Positions 25,341-34,223 of a stretch of 64,000 nt of DNA are shown here, piece after piece; within the stretch, counting starts at the first letter, position 1; every line of letters starts with the position of its first letter. The notes beneath the pieces are model-generated. The model had not been told where the DNA came from and made no database searches. It was given only the letters and a program-made list of their open reading frames with translations. Position numbers and translations under genes: made by a program. Location of the stretch: assembly GCA_016202695.1 (NCBI GenBank), contig JACQOE010000094.1, positions 1 through 64,000 on the forward strand, read 5' to 3'. The stretch is from Pseudomonadota bacterium (GTDB lineage Bacteria > Pseudomonadota > Alphaproteobacteria > JACQOE01).

Positions 25341-26777
25341 ATGAGCGATCTCGCCAGGACCGACGAGCTCTTCTACGACCGGGCGGGCATGGACCGGGCG
25401 CGGGTCGGGCGCCTGGTGGACGAGGCCCTGGCCGGGGCCGAGGACGGCGAGCTGTTCCTCGAGCTCCGCCAGTCCGAGAGCCTGGTGCTCGACGACGGCC
25501 GCATCAAGAGCGCGAGCTTCGACGCCGCCCAGGGCTTCGGGCTCCGGGCGGTGGCCGGCGAGGCCCAGGGCTACGCCCACGCTTCCGAGCTCTCCGAGGC
25601 GGCGATCGCCCGCGCCGCGACCACGGTCCGGGCGGTGGCCCGGGGCTACGGCGGCAGCATGGCCGGGCCCCCGGCGCGCACCAACCGCGCCCTCTACGGC
25701 GACGAGAACCCGCTCGCGCTCCTCTCCTACGAGTCCAAGGTCGGGCTCCTGGCCGAGATCGACGCCCACGCCCGCGGGCGCGATCCGCGCGTCCGCCAGG
25801 TGATCGCCTCGCTCGCCGGCTCGTGGCAGGCGGTGCAGATCGTCCGCGCCGGCGGCGCGCGGGCGGCCGACATCCGGCCGCTGGTGCGGCTCAACGTCAC
25901 CGTGGTGGTGGGCGAGGGCGGGCGCCAGGAGACCGGAACCCACGGCCGCGGCGGGCGCTTCGCCTACGACCCGGTGATCGCGCCCGACGCCTGGCGGGCG
26001 ACGGTGGAGGAGGCGCTCCGCCAGGCCCTCGTCAACCTCGCCTCGGTCCCCGCCCCGGCCGGGGAGATGACGGTGGTCCTGGGCCCGGGCTGGCCCGGCA
26101 TCCTCCTCCACGAGGCCGTCGGCCACGGCCTCGAGGGCGACTTCAACCGCAAGAAGACCTCGGCCTTCGCGGGGCTCATGGGGACGCGCATCGCCGCCCC
26201 CGGCGTGACCGTGGTCGACGACGGCACGATCGAGAAGCGGCGCGGCTCGCTCAGCATCGACGACGAGGGCACGCCCAGCCGGCGGAACGTGCTGATCGAG
26301 GACGGCATCCTGGTCGGGTTCCTCCAGGACCGGCTGAACGCCCGCCTGATGGGCGTGGCCCCGACCGGCAACGGCCGGCGCGAGTCCTACGCCCACACCC
26401 CCCTGCCCCGCATGACCAACACTTTCATGCTCGCCGGCCCGCACGCGCCGGAGGAGATCCTGCGCTCGGTGAAGCGGGGCATCTACGCCGTGAGCTTCGG
26501 CGGCGGGCAGGTGGACATCACCTCGGGGAAGTTCGTCTTCTCCGCCTCGGAAGCCTACCTGATCGAGGACGGCAGGGTGGGGGCGCCGATCAAGGGGGCG
26601 ACGCTGATCGGCAACGGCCCCGATGCCCTCACCCGCGTTTCGATGGTCGGGAACGACCTCGGGCTCGATCCCGGGATCGGCACCTGCGGCAAGGACGGCC
26701 AGGGCGTGCCGGTGGGGGTAGGCCAGCCGACGCTCCGCATCGACCGCCTCACCGTCGGCGGCACGCGGACTGGCTGA
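25341..26777 (+). CDS. tldD: Metalloprotease TldD
   Basis: One subunit of the TldD/TldE heterodimeric peptidase, which degrades unfolded peptides and in some bacteria processes microcins and degrades the CcdA antitoxin. The 478 residues carry the HExxxH zinc motif in LLHEAVGHGLEGDF (His257, Glu258, His262) and the distal Cys in GTCGKDGQGVPVG, which acts as a further zinc ligand. The partner TldE/PmbA is encoded separately at 34224-35573. ATG is preceded by GGGAGGAGG. The stop codon directly abuts the stop of the convergent chorismate mutase gene (TGATCA). Confidence 0.93.
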   Translation: MSDLARTDELFYDRAGMDRARVGRLVDEALAGAEDGELFLELRQSESLVLDDGRIKSASFDAAQGFGLRAVAGEAQGYAHASELSEAAIARAATTVRAVARGYGGSMAGPPARTNRALYGDENPLALLSYESKVGLLAEIDAHARGRDPRVRQVIASLAGSWQAVQIVRAGGARAADIRPLVRLNVTVVVGEGGRQETGTHGRGGRFAYDPVIAPDAWRATVEEALRQALVNLASVPAPAGEMTVVLGPGWPGILLHEAVGHGLEGDFNRKKTSAFAGLMGTRIAAPGVTVVDDGTIEKRRGSLSIDDEGTPSRRNVLIEDGILVGFLQDRLNARLMGVAPTGNGRRESYAHTPLPRMTNTFMLAGPHAPEEILRSVKRGIYAVSFGGGQVDITSGKFVFSASEAYLIEDGRVGAPIKGATLIGNGPDALTRVSMVGNDLGLDPGIGTCGKDGQGVPVGVGQPTLRIDRLTVGGTRTG

Positions 26778-27104
26778 TCAGCCCGGCTCGCCCGGCGTTC
26801 GCCGCCGGTCCCACTCGGCGAACTCGAAGTCGATATAGCTTTGGACCAGCGCCCGGAAGATGCGCTCGACGAGGTCGGGATCGCCGCCCTCGGCCTCGGC
26901 CAGCGCCCGCACCCGGGCGGCGATCTCCTCGATCCGCTCGGGCACGATCACGTCGGCGCGGCGCTCCTTGAGGCGCGCCGCCTGGCGCACGTAGCCCTGG
27001 CGCTCGACCAGGAGGCGGACGATCTCGCGGTCGATGCGGTCGATCCCCGCCCGCACCTCGGCGAGGCTCGGGCAGGGGGCGGCGGGCGCGGCTCGGGCGG
27101 GCAT
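26778..27104 (-). CDS. Chorismate mutase, AroQ/PchB-like
   Basis: A 108-residue all-helical protein of the AroQ fold. IDRIDREIVRLLVERQGYVR, ARLKERR and VPERIEEIAARVRAL match the first and second helices with their conserved Arg and Lys. The overall spacing, and the SYIDFEFAEW C-terminal helix, look closer to PchB (isochorismate pyruvate lyase) than to the E. coli mutase. At the position of PchB Gln90 this protein appears to have Glu, as in yeast chorismate mutase. No salicylate or siderophore genes are nearby, so chorismate mutase for phenylalanine/tyrosine synthesis is more likely. It is the last gene of the rsmE-gshA operon, 11 nt after gshA. Confidence 0.8.
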   Translation of the reverse strand: MPARAAPAAPCPSLAEVRAGIDRIDREIVRLLVERQGYVRQAARLKERRADVIVPERIEEIAARVRALAEAEGGDPDLVERIFRALVQSYIDFEFAEWDRRRTPGEPG

Positions 27105-27115
27105 CGGCGCGGCGC

Positions 27116-28480
27116 TCAGTAGGCGTGCTCGGTGAAGAGGGGATCGACGCTCCCGCCCCAGCGCGTCTCGAAGGCCTCGATCAGCGCCTCGGCCGGGGTG
27201 CGGCCCGACTCGACCACCGCGAAGAGGGGGGCAAGGTAGGAGGTCTCGTCCGGGTCCTTCTTCCCCCTGGCGGCCCGGCGCTTGAGCCCGTGGGCGGCGA
27301 TCGCCACCGCCTCGCGGGCGATCTCGCCGGCCGTGGTCCGGCGGAAGCGGGTCTTGAGCGCGCTTCGCGGCACCGCCTGGCGGAGCGCGATCTGCTCCTC
27401 GATCGTCCAGTCCTTGACCAGGTCCCAGGCGGCGGCTTGCGCGTCGGCATCGTAGAGGAGGCCGACCCAGAGGGCGGGAAGGGCGCAGATCGTCTCCCAC
27501 GGGCCGCCGTCGGCGCCGCGCATCTCCAGATAGTGCTTGAGCCGGACCTCGGGAAAGGCGGTGGTGAGATGGTCGTGCCAGTCGCTCATCCGCGGAATCT
27601 CCCCCGGGAGCGCCGGCAGCCTGCCGGCCAGGAAGTCGCGGAACGACTGCCCCGAGGCGTCGATGTAGGCGCCGTCGCGGTAGACGAAGTACATCGGCAC
27701 GTCGAGCACGTAGTCGACGTAGCGCTCGAAGCCCATGCCGGGCTCGAACAGGAAGGGAAGGAGGCCGCAGCGGTCGGGGTCGGTGTCGGTCCAGACCTGG
27801 CTGCGGTAGCTCAAGAACCCGTTGAGCCGGCCCTCGGTGAAGGGCGAGTTGGCGAAGAGCGCGGTGGCCACCGGCTGCAGCGCCTGGCCGATGCGGAACT
27901 TCTGCACCATGTCGGCCTCGTCGCCGAAGTCCAGGTTGACCTGGATGGTGCAGGTGCGGAGCATCATGTCGAGCCCAAGGCCGCCCTTCCCCGGCATGTA
28001 GGCGCGCATGATGCGGTAGCGGCCCTTGGGCATCCAGGGGATGTCCTCGCGCCGCCATTTCGGGATGAAGCCGAGCCCGACCATGCCGATGCCGAGCTCG
28101 GCGGCGACCTCCTTGACCTGGTGGAGGTGGGTGTGGACCTCGTCGCAGGTCTGGTGGAGGGTCAGGAGCGGCGCCCCCGAGAGCTCGACCTGCCCGCCCG
28201 GCTCGAGGCTGACGCTGCACCCCTCTATGCGGAGCGCGATCGGGTTGCCGCCCTCGAGTACCGGCTCCCAGCCGAACCGGGTGAGGCCCTCGAGGAGCGC
28301 CCGCACCCCGCGCGCCCCCTGGTAGGGGATCGGGCGGAGGTCGGGAAGGGTGAAGGCGAACTTCTCGTGCTCGGTGCCGATCCGCCACGCCGCCCTGGGC
28401 TTGACCTGCGCGGCCAGGTCCTCGACCAGCTCGCGGGTGCTGGTGATCGGCTCGGTGCTGCTGACGGAGGGACCGGACAT
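27116..28480 (-). CDS. gshA: Glutamate-cysteine ligase (plant/alphaproteobacterial type)
   Basis: First enzyme of glutathione synthesis, joining glutamate and cysteine with ATP. The 454-residue protein matches the GCS2/plant-type family: WRIGTEHEKFAF near the N terminus, LEGGNPIALRIEGCSVSLEP, QVELSGAPLLTLHQTC, PKGRYRIMRAYMP, TCTIQVNLDFGDEADM and HYLEMRGADGG. These make up the Mg-ATP and glutamate sites. Start is ATG 28480, ten nt after the rsmE stop; the frame continuing to 28675 is a shadow of rsmE. Probably co-transcribed with rsmE and the chorismate mutase gene. Confidence 0.93.
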   Translation of the reverse strand: MSGPSVSSTEPITSTRELVEDLAAQVKPRAAWRIGTEHEKFAFTLPDLRPIPYQGARGVRALLEGLTRFGWEPVLEGGNPIALRIEGCSVSLEPGGQVELSGAPLLTLHQTCDEVHTHLHQVKEVAAELGIGMVGLGFIPKWRREDIPWMPKGRYRIMRAYMPGKGGLGLDMMLRTCTIQVNLDFGDEADMVQKFRIGQALQPVATALFANSPFTEGRLNGFLSYRSQVWTDTDPDRCGLLPFLFEPGMGFERYVDYVLDVPMYFVYRDGAYIDASGQSFRDFLAGRLPALPGEIPRMSDWHDHLTTAFPEVRLKHYLEMRGADGGPWETICALPALWVGLLYDADAQAAAWDLVKDWTIEEQIALRQAVPRSALKTRFRRTTAGEIAREAVAIAAHGLKRRAARGKKDPDETSYLAPLFAVVESGRTPAEALIEAFETRWGGSVDPLFTEHAY

Positions 28481-28490
28481 CGCATCTCGC

Positions 28491-29297
28491 CTAGCGTGGC
28501 TGGGGCCAGGGGGCCTTGACGGCGGGCTCGGGGGGCCGGGCGGGGGGCCGCATCCGCCAGTCGCCGAGGAGCGCCTGCCAGCAGGCGAGGGCGGCGAGGG
28601 CCGCGGTTTCGGCCCTGAGGATGCGGGGGCCCATCCCGACCGGGGTAACAAAGGGCAAGCGGCCGAGGGCGTCAAGCTCGGATCGCTCGAACCCCCCCTC
28701 CGGCCCGACCAGCACCGCCCACGGCCCGGGGGCGGCGGCGCGGAGCGCCTCGGCGATGGGCGGGGCCCCGCCCCGCTCGTCGAGGAGGAGGAGCCGCCGC
28801 CCCTCCGGCCAGAGGGCGAGCACCTGGCCGAGCGGCGCCGGGGCGCGGAGCTCGGGCACGCTGAGCCGCTCCGACTGCTCGGCCGCCTCGACGGCGTTGG
28901 CCCGGAGCCGGGCGAGGTTGACCCGCTCGACCACCGTCCGCCGGGTTTCGACCGGGAGCAGCGCCGAGGCGCCGAGCTCGGTCGCCTTGGCGGCGATCAG
29001 GTCGATGGGCGCGCGCTTGACCGGCGCGAACAGGAGCCAGAGGTCGGGCTCGGATTCTTGCCGCCGGGTCTCGGCCTCGACGGCGAGGCTGCCGGCGCCC
29101 CGGGCGAGGGCCGCGATCCGCGCCCGCCACTCGCCGTCGCGGCCGTTGAAGAGGAGCACCGGCGCCCCGGACGCGAGCCGGAGCACGGAACCGAGGTAGT
29201 GCGCCTGGGCGCGGGTGAGCGCAAGCGCCGCCCCGGGGCGCAGATCCTCCACCACGAACAGGCGCGCGCGCGGGCGCGCCGAACCGCTCGCCTTCAC
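28491..29297 (-). CDS. rsmE: 16S rRNA (uracil1498-N3)-methyltransferase
   Basis: SPOUT-class methyltransferase that modifies U1498 in the decoding centre of 16S rRNA. The 268 residues have an N-terminal PUA-like RNA-binding part (RAQAHYLGSVLRLASG, FNGRDGEW), then KATELGASALLPVETRRTVV and AAEQSERLSVPEL, then the knotted SAM site in VLVGPEGGFERSELDAL and MGPRILRAETA. Start is GTG 29297, supported by GGAAAGGAA upstream. It is divergent from ubiA (42-nt gap) and heads the rsmE-gshA-chorismate mutase operon. Confidence 0.9.
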   Translation of the reverse strand: MKASGSARPRARLFVVEDLRPGAALALTRAQAHYLGSVLRLASGAPVLLFNGRDGEWRARIAALARGAGSLAVEAETRRQESEPDLWLLFAPVKRAPIDLIAAKATELGASALLPVETRRTVVERVNLARLRANAVEAAEQSERLSVPELRAPAPLGQVLALWPEGRRLLLLDERGGAPPIAEALRAAAPGPWAVLVGPEGGFERSELDALGRLPFVTPVGMGPRILRAETAALAALACWQALLGDWRMRPPARPPEPAVKAPWPQPR

Positions 29298-29339
29298 CCG
29301 GGTTCCTTTCCGCAACCGTGCTGGAGTATAGCAGAGGCC

Positions 29340-30290
29340 ATGACGGCGAGCCCCGAGCCGGCGGACGGCCCCAAGCGGCGCACCCCCAGCGACATCGCCA
29401 CCGGCGGCTGGATCGAGCGCCGCGCGCCCGGCCGCGCGCGCCCCTATCTCAGGCTCGCCCGGCTCGACCGGCCGATCGGCACCTGGCTCCTGCTCTTTCC
29501 CTGCTGGTGGGGGGTGGCGCTGGCCAGCGGCGGGGGCCTGCCCGATCCCGGGCTCCTGATCCTGTTCGCGCTCGGCTCGGTGGTCATGCGGGCCGCGGGC
29601 TGCGTGATCAACGACTTCGCCGACCGCGACTTCGACCGCCGGGTGGCGCGGACCGCGCTCCGGCCGCTGGCGAGCGGGACGATCGGCACCGCCGGCGGCC
29701 TCGCCTTCCTCGCCGGCCTCCTGCTCGCCGGGCTCCTGGTGCTGACGCAGTTCAACTGGACGACCGTCTGGCTCGGCCTCGCCGCCACGCCGCTCATCGT
29801 CGCCTACCCGTTCATGAAGCGGATCACCTACTGGCCGCAGGCCTGGCTCGGGATCACCTTCAACTGGGGGGCGCTGGTCGGCTACTCCGCCGTCGCGGAC
29901 GCGCTCGCGCCGGCGGCCGGGGTGCTCTATGCCGGGGCGTTCTTCTGGACGCTCGGCTACGACACCATCTACGCCCACCAGGACAAGGAGGACGACGCGC
30001 TGATCGGGGTGAAGTCGACCGCGCTCAAGTTCGGCCCCAGGACGAAGTCCTGGCTCGCCCTCTTCTACGCCCTGGCGGTGGCGCTGATGGCGGCCGCCGG
30101 CGCCCTTGCCGGGCTCGGGCTCGCCTTCTACGCCGGCCTCGGGCTCGCCGCCCTGCAGCTTCTCTGGCAGGTACGCGGGCTCGACATCGACGATCCTCTC
30201 GACTGCCTGATGCGCTTCAAGTCCAACCGCTGGGTCGGGCTCCTCGTCTTCCTCGCCCTCGTCGCCGGCCGGCTCACGGGCGCGCCGTGA
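29340..30290 (+). CDS. ubiA: 4-hydroxybenzoate polyprenyltransferase
   Basis: Membrane prenyltransferase that attaches the polyprenyl tail to 4-hydroxybenzoate in ubiquinone synthesis. The 316 residues carry both Asp-rich Mg-diphosphate motifs, NDFADRDFD and YDTIYAHQDKEDD, about nine membrane segments, and the FNWGALVGYSAV and LKFGPRTKSW elements of UbiA proteins. The hydrophilic N-terminal 40 residues with RPYLRLARLDRPIGTWLL are typical. Start is ATG 29340. The stop overlaps the GTG of the next gene (GTGA). ubiD lies 2.3 kb downstream. Confidence 0.93.
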   Translation: MTASPEPADGPKRRTPSDIATGGWIERRAPGRARPYLRLARLDRPIGTWLLLFPCWWGVALASGGGLPDPGLLILFALGSVVMRAAGCVINDFADRDFDRRVARTALRPLASGTIGTAGGLAFLAGLLLAGLLVLTQFNWTTVWLGLAATPLIVAYPFMKRITYWPQAWLGITFNWGALVGYSAVADALAPAAGVLYAGAFFWTLGYDTIYAHQDKEDDALIGVKSTALKFGPRTKSWLALFYALAVALMAAAGALAGLGLAFYAGLGLAALQLLWQVRGLDIDDPLDCLMRFKSNRWVGLLVFLALVAGRLTGAP

Positions 30291-30994
30291 CCGCGCCGGC
30301 GCCCGCCCCCGCCGCCCTCGCCGCCTTCATCCGGCGCGAGACTCGGATCGGCGCGCCGCCGCTCTGCCCCGAGATCCGCCTCCACCTCGCCTCGGCGATC
30401 ACGCCGATCTGGGAGGCGAGCGAGGCGACGCTGGCCGAGAGCGGGATCGCGCCCCCCTACTGGGCCTTCGCCTGGGCCGGGGGGCAGGCGCTCGCCCGCT
30501 ACCTCCTCGATCACCCGGAGGAGGCGGCCGGGCGCCGCGTGCTCGACTTCGGCGCCGGCTCGGGGCTGGCCGGGATCGCGGCGGCAAGGGCGGGGGCGGC
30601 GCGGGTGGTCGCGGCCGAGATCGATCCTTGCGCCGCGGTCGCGACCGGGCTCAACGCCGCGCTCAACGGCGTCGCGGTCGAGGTCCGGACCGACGACGCG
30701 GTGGGCGAGGCGCTTCGCGGCTTCGACCTCGTGCTCGCCGGCGACGTCTGCTACGAGCGGCCGATGGCCGAGCGGGTGGTGCCGTGGCTTCGCCGCCTTG
30801 CCGCGGCCGGCGCGCGGGTGCTGCTCGCCGACCCCGGGCGGGCGTATCTCCCGCGGCGGGGACTCGAGGAGCGGGCCCGCTACCTGGTGCCGACCAGCCG
30901 CGAGATCGAGGACCGCGAGGCGCGCGCGACCGGCGTCTTCGAGCTCCTCGCCGCCGGGGAGGCGATTCAGGACTCGCCGGCGAGCGCGGCGTAG
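30287..30994 (+). CDS. ETF-beta lysine methyltransferase-like protein
   Basis: A 235-residue class I SAM methyltransferase. PPYWAFAWAGGQALARYLLD, then VLDFGAGSGLAGIAAARAGA and VAAEIDP match the METTL20/ETFB-KMT group, which methylates Lys residues on the beta subunit of electron-transfer flavoprotein; bacterial homologues are known in alphaproteobacteria. Further elements are LVLAGDVCYERPMAERVVPW and LLADPGRAYLPR. It starts with GTG overlapping the ubiA stop, so the two are coupled. Its 3' end overlaps the convergent HD-GYP gene by 28 nt. A broader nicotinamide/protein methyltransferase role cannot be excluded. Confidence 0.82.
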   Translation: MTAPAPAPAALAAFIRRETRIGAPPLCPEIRLHLASAITPIWEASEATLAESGIAPPYWAFAWAGGQALARYLLDHPEEAAGRRVLDFGAGSGLAGIAAARAGAARVVAAEIDPCAAVATGLNAALNGVAVEVRTDDAVGEALRGFDLVLAGDVCYERPMAERVVPWLRRLAAAGARVLLADPGRAYLPRRGLEERARYLVPTSREIEDREARATGVFELLAAGEAIQDSPASAA

Positions 30995-32253
30995 ATCTCG
31001 GCGAAGTCCTGGTGCCGGCGGGCGAAGATGGCGAGGAGCCCGGGGTCGAAATGCGCCCCGGGGTCGATGCGCTCGTCGCCCTTGAGGATGATGTCGACGG
31101 CGCGGGCGTGGCTGAAGTCCGCCTTGTAGGCCCGGCGCGAGCGCAGCGCGTCGTAGATGTCGGCCAGGGCCACGATCCGGGCCTCGATCGGGATGCCGTC
31201 ACCCGCGAGCCGGTCGGGATAGCCGGTGCCGTCCCACTTCTCGTGGTGATGGCGCGCGATCAGCGCCGCCATCTTGAGCCGGTCGGAGTGCGACAGGATC
31301 TCGAAGCCGTAGACGGGATGGCGCATCAGCTCCTCGCGCTCCTTGCGCGTGAGGGCACCGCTCTTCAGCAGGATCGCGGTGTTGATGCTCATCTTGCCGA
31401 CGTCGTGGAGCTGGGCCGAGTAGCGGATCTCGTTGCAGAAGTCGGCCGGCATGCCGGCGTGGCGGGCGAGGGCGTAGGAGCACTCGTTGACGCGGGCCAC
31501 GTGCCGGGCGGTGTCCTGGTCGTGGATCTCGGCCGCGCGGGCGAGAAGATTGATCGAGAGCTTGAACGCGTCCTCGGTCTCGGCCTGGAGCTGGATGATG
31601 CGGGCGCGCTGGCCGGCGAGCAGGCGGTTGCTGCGGCTGAGCTCGGCGTTCTTGGTTCGGATCCGCTCCATCATGTCGGTGCGCTCGAGGGCGTTGCCGA
31701 CGAGGTGGGTGGCGACGCGCACCAGCTCGGCCTGGGAGGACTCGAAGGGGATCGGCGCCGCCCCCCGTTTCGGCCGGCGGTTGATCAGCTGGATCACCCC
31801 GATCACACGCCCGGCGAGATTCTTGAGCGCGAAGCACATGACCGAGCGGCTCAGGTAGCCGACGGCGGCGTCGAACCTGGGGTTGAAGCTGTAGCTCAGG
31901 TTCGCCGGCATGTCGTAGAGATCGTCGATCAGCAGCGTCTCGCCGGTGAGCGCGACGTGCCCGGCGATCGAGCTGTCGTCGACCGGCACGTTGAAGTCGG
32001 CCTTCGCGACCGGGATGGCGTCGTTCTGGATGCTGCCCGGCTCGAGATGGCGGCGCGCGCCGCGGCCGCGGACGATGAAGATGGTCCCCGCCTCGGCCTC
32101 GGTCAGCTCGCGCGTCCGCCGGAGCACGCGGTCCATCAGCCGATAGACGTCGCTCGAATGGGGGGCCTGGTCGACGAAGGCCATGTACTCGAGGATGAGG
32201 GCCATGGCGTCGTCGCTGCCGGCGGCGGCGGCACGGCGTGGAACTCGCGCCAT
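30967..32253 (-). CDS. GAF/HD-GYP domain phosphodiesterase
   Basis: A 428-residue cytoplasmic signalling protein. Residues about 30-190 form a GAF domain (AGTIFIVRG, VPVDDSSIAGHVALTGETLL, IGVIQLINRR). A coiled segment follows (TKNAELSRSNRLLAGQRARI). The HD-GYP domain has HDQDTARHVARV, QLHDVGKMSIN, HPVYGFEIL and HHHEKWDGTGYP, with all metal-binding and GYP residues present. Active cyclic-di-GMP phosphodiesterase is therefore expected, controlled by the GAF sensor. Start is ATG 32253; the frame upstream to 32514 is non-conserved. A CRP-like palindrome lies in its upstream region (32500-32515). Convergent with the ETF methyltransferase gene, with 28-nt overlap. Confidence 0.88.
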   Translation of the reverse strand: MARVPRRAAAAGSDDAMALILEYMAFVDQAPHSSDVYRLMDRVLRRTRELTEAEAGTIFIVRGRGARRHLEPGSIQNDAIPVAKADFNVPVDDSSIAGHVALTGETLLIDDLYDMPANLSYSFNPRFDAAVGYLSRSVMCFALKNLAGRVIGVIQLINRRPKRGAAPIPFESSQAELVRVATHLVGNALERTDMMERIRTKNAELSRSNRLLAGQRARIIQLQAETEDAFKLSINLLARAAEIHDQDTARHVARVNECSYALARHAGMPADFCNEIRYSAQLHDVGKMSINTAILLKSGALTRKEREELMRHPVYGFEILSHSDRLKMAALIARHHHEKWDGTGYPDRLAGDGIPIEARIVALADIYDALRSRRAYKADFSHARAVDIILKGDERIDPGAHFDPGLLAIFARRHQDFAEIYAALAGES

Positions 32254-32633
32254 CGGCGTCCTTGGTTTCTCGCTCCCGGCGTCCGGGCGGCGCCGGCCAA
32301 TATGCCGCAAGAGGAGCCCCGATGGCGAGGACGAGGTGGAGAGGGCGGGCCCCTCGCCGCCGCCGGCGGCCGGTCCGACCGGCCGGGCCGCGGCCCCGAA
32401 GCGGTTCAGTCCGTGCAGCATGCCGTGCCCCCGACTCCCATCCGGCCCCCCTGGGCTGGCCCAGGCGCCGTCATCCTCAGGCCCGCCAGGCCCCGGGCCT
32501 GTGATCGCCATCACTTTCGCCCGGATTTTGCGAAAATTCGGTTAAACACGGGGCGCTCCGCCTCCGGGCGGGCTTGACGGGGCCCGCCGCCTCGGCTGTG
32601 AATGGGCCCCACCGAGAAGAAACAGGCGCGACG
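32254..32633. promoter_or_regulatory. Divergent control region between HD-GYP gene and ubiD
   Basis: This 380-nt region has no gene. It holds a CRP/FNR-type palindrome (32500-32515: TGTGATCGCCATCACT), an AT-rich palindrome CCGxATTTT-GCG-AAAATxCGG (32521-32541), and a sigma70-like pair for ubiD with TTGACG (32574-32579), 17-nt spacer and TGTGAA (32597-32602). GAGAAGAA precedes the ubiD ATG. The left half, towards the HD-GYP start, shows no clear promoter. Confidence 0.45.
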
Positions 32634-34157
32634 ATGGGTTATTCCTCGCTCCGTGACTTCATCCAGCGCCTCGAGGGCGAGGGCGACCTCAAGCGCGTCG
32701 GCGCGCCGGTGAGCCCGGTCCTCGAGATGACCGAGATCCAGACCCGGCTCCTGGCCGAGGGCGGGCCGGCGGTGCTGTTCGAGAACGTGCGCCGCGATGA
32801 CGGGCGCCCCTACGGCCTTCCGGTCCTGGTCAACCTCTTCGGCACCGTGCGGCGGGTGGCGGCGGGCATGAACCGGCGCCCGGAGGAGCTGCGCGAGGTG
32901 GGCGAGACGCTGGCCTTCCTCCGCCAGCCCGAGCCCCCGGGCGGATGGCGCGAGGCGATCGAGATGGTCCCGCTCGTCAAGCGGGTGATGGCCATGCGCC
33001 CGCGGACGGTCTCCGCCGCGCCCTGCCAGGAGGTGGTGCTCGAGGGCGAGGCGGTGGACCTGTCGCGGCTTCCCATCCAGACCTGCTGGCCGGGCGAGCC
33101 GGCGCCGCTCATCACCTGGCCGCTGGTGGTGACCAAGGGGCCGAGCGCGGGGGCGCGCGACGCCCGGCGCGAGGACAACTTCAACCTCGGCATCTACCGC
33201 ATGCAGGTGCGAGGCCGGAACCGCACCCTGATGCGCTGGCTCAGGCACCGCGGCGGCGCCCAGCACCACGCCCGCTGGAAGCGCGAGCGGTCCGATCCCT
33301 TCCCCGCGGCGGCGGTGATCGGGGCCGACCCCGGCACCATCCTCGCCGCCGTCACCCCGGTCCCCGACACCCTCTCCGAGTACCAGTTCGCCGGCATGCT
33401 CAGGGGCGAGCGGGTGGAGCTGGTCGACTGCCGGACCGTCCCCCTCAAGGTCCCGGCCGCGGCCGAGATCGTGCTCGAGGGGCAGGTCTCGCTCGACGAG
33501 GTCGAGGACGAGGGCCCCTACGGCGATCACACCGGCTACTACAACGCGGTCGAGCCCTTCCCGGTGTTCACCGTCGGCGCGATCACCATGCGCCGCGAGC
33601 CGATCTACCTCTCGACCTTCACCGGCCGCCCGCCCGACGAGCCGTCGGTGCTGGGCGCGGCGCTGAACGAGGTGTTCGTGCCCCTCATCGTCCAGCAGTT
33701 CCCGGAGATCGTCGACTTCTGGCTGCCGCCCGAGGGCTGCTCCTACCGGATCGCCGTGGTCTCGATCCGCAAGGCCTATCCGGGCCACGCCAAGCGGATC
33801 ATGATGGGGGTGTGGTCGTACCTCCGCCAGTTCATGTACACCAAGATCGTGATCGTGGTCGACGACGACATCGACGCCCGCGACTGGAAGGAGGTGATGT
33901 GGGCGGTCTCGACCCGCATGGACCCCGTCCGCGACACGACCCTGATCGAGAACACGCCGATCGACTATCTCGACTTCGCCTCGCCCGAGTCGGGGCTGGG
34001 GGGGAAGATCGGGCTCGACGCGACCAACAAGCTCCCGCCCGAGACGAAGCGCGACTGGGGCCGCAAGATCCGGATGAGCGACGAGGTGATCGAGCGGGTC
34101 AGCCGGATGTGGCCGGAGTACGGCCTCCCCGGCTCCGGCCGGCCGATCTGGAAATAG
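32634..34157 (+). CDS. ubiD: UbiD-family prenylated-FMN decarboxylase
   Basis: Decarboxylates 3-polyprenyl-4-hydroxybenzoate in ubiquinone synthesis, using prenylated FMN made by UbiX (not in this window). The 507 residues are the full family length. Motifs: [18 protein letters not shown] at the start, [14 protein letters not shown] (metal/phosphate site), [13 protein letters not shown] containing the catalytic Glu and Asp region, and [15 protein letters not shown]. The C-terminal WAVSTRMDP and [14 protein letters not shown] are as in E. coli UbiD. The start is ATG 32634. ubiA lies nearby on the same strand, supporting the ubiquinone role over an aromatic-acid decarboxylase role. Confidence 0.9.
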   Translation: MGYSSLRDFIQRLEGEGDLKRVGAPVSPVLEMTEIQTRLLAEGGPAVLFENVRRDDGRPYGLPVLVNLFGTVRRVAAGMNRRPEELREVGETLAFLRQPEPPGGWREAIEMVPLVKRVMAMRPRTVSAAPCQEVVLEGEAVDLSRLPIQTCWPGEPAPLITWPLVVTKGPSAGARDARREDNFNLGIYRMQVRGRNRTLMRWLRHRGGAQHHARWKRERSDPFPAAAVIGADPGTILAAVTPVPDTLSEYQFAGMLRGERVELVDCRTVPLKVPAAAEIVLEGQVSLDEVEDEGPYGDHTGYYNAVEPFPVFTVGAITMRREPIYLSTFTGRPPDEPSVLGAALNEVFVPLIVQQFPEIVDFWLPPEGCSYRIAVVSIRKAYPGHAKRIMMGVWSYLRQFMYTKIVIVVDDDIDARDWKEVMWAVSTRMDPVRDTTLIENTPIDYLDFASPESGLGGKIGLDATNKLPPETKRDWGRKIRMSDEVIERVSRMWPEYGLPGSGRPIWK

Positions 34158-34223
34158 GGCCCCCCGTGCGACCCGATCGCGCCGCGGCCTGCCCCCTCCG
34201 CGCCAGCCGATGAGCCACCGACC

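Noticed and set aside
24024-26444. Open frame extending the fused flavoprotein about 800 codons upstream
   Set aside because: It runs antisense through ctaA and tldD and shows no domain motif. The flavoprotein has a sensible ATG at 24023.
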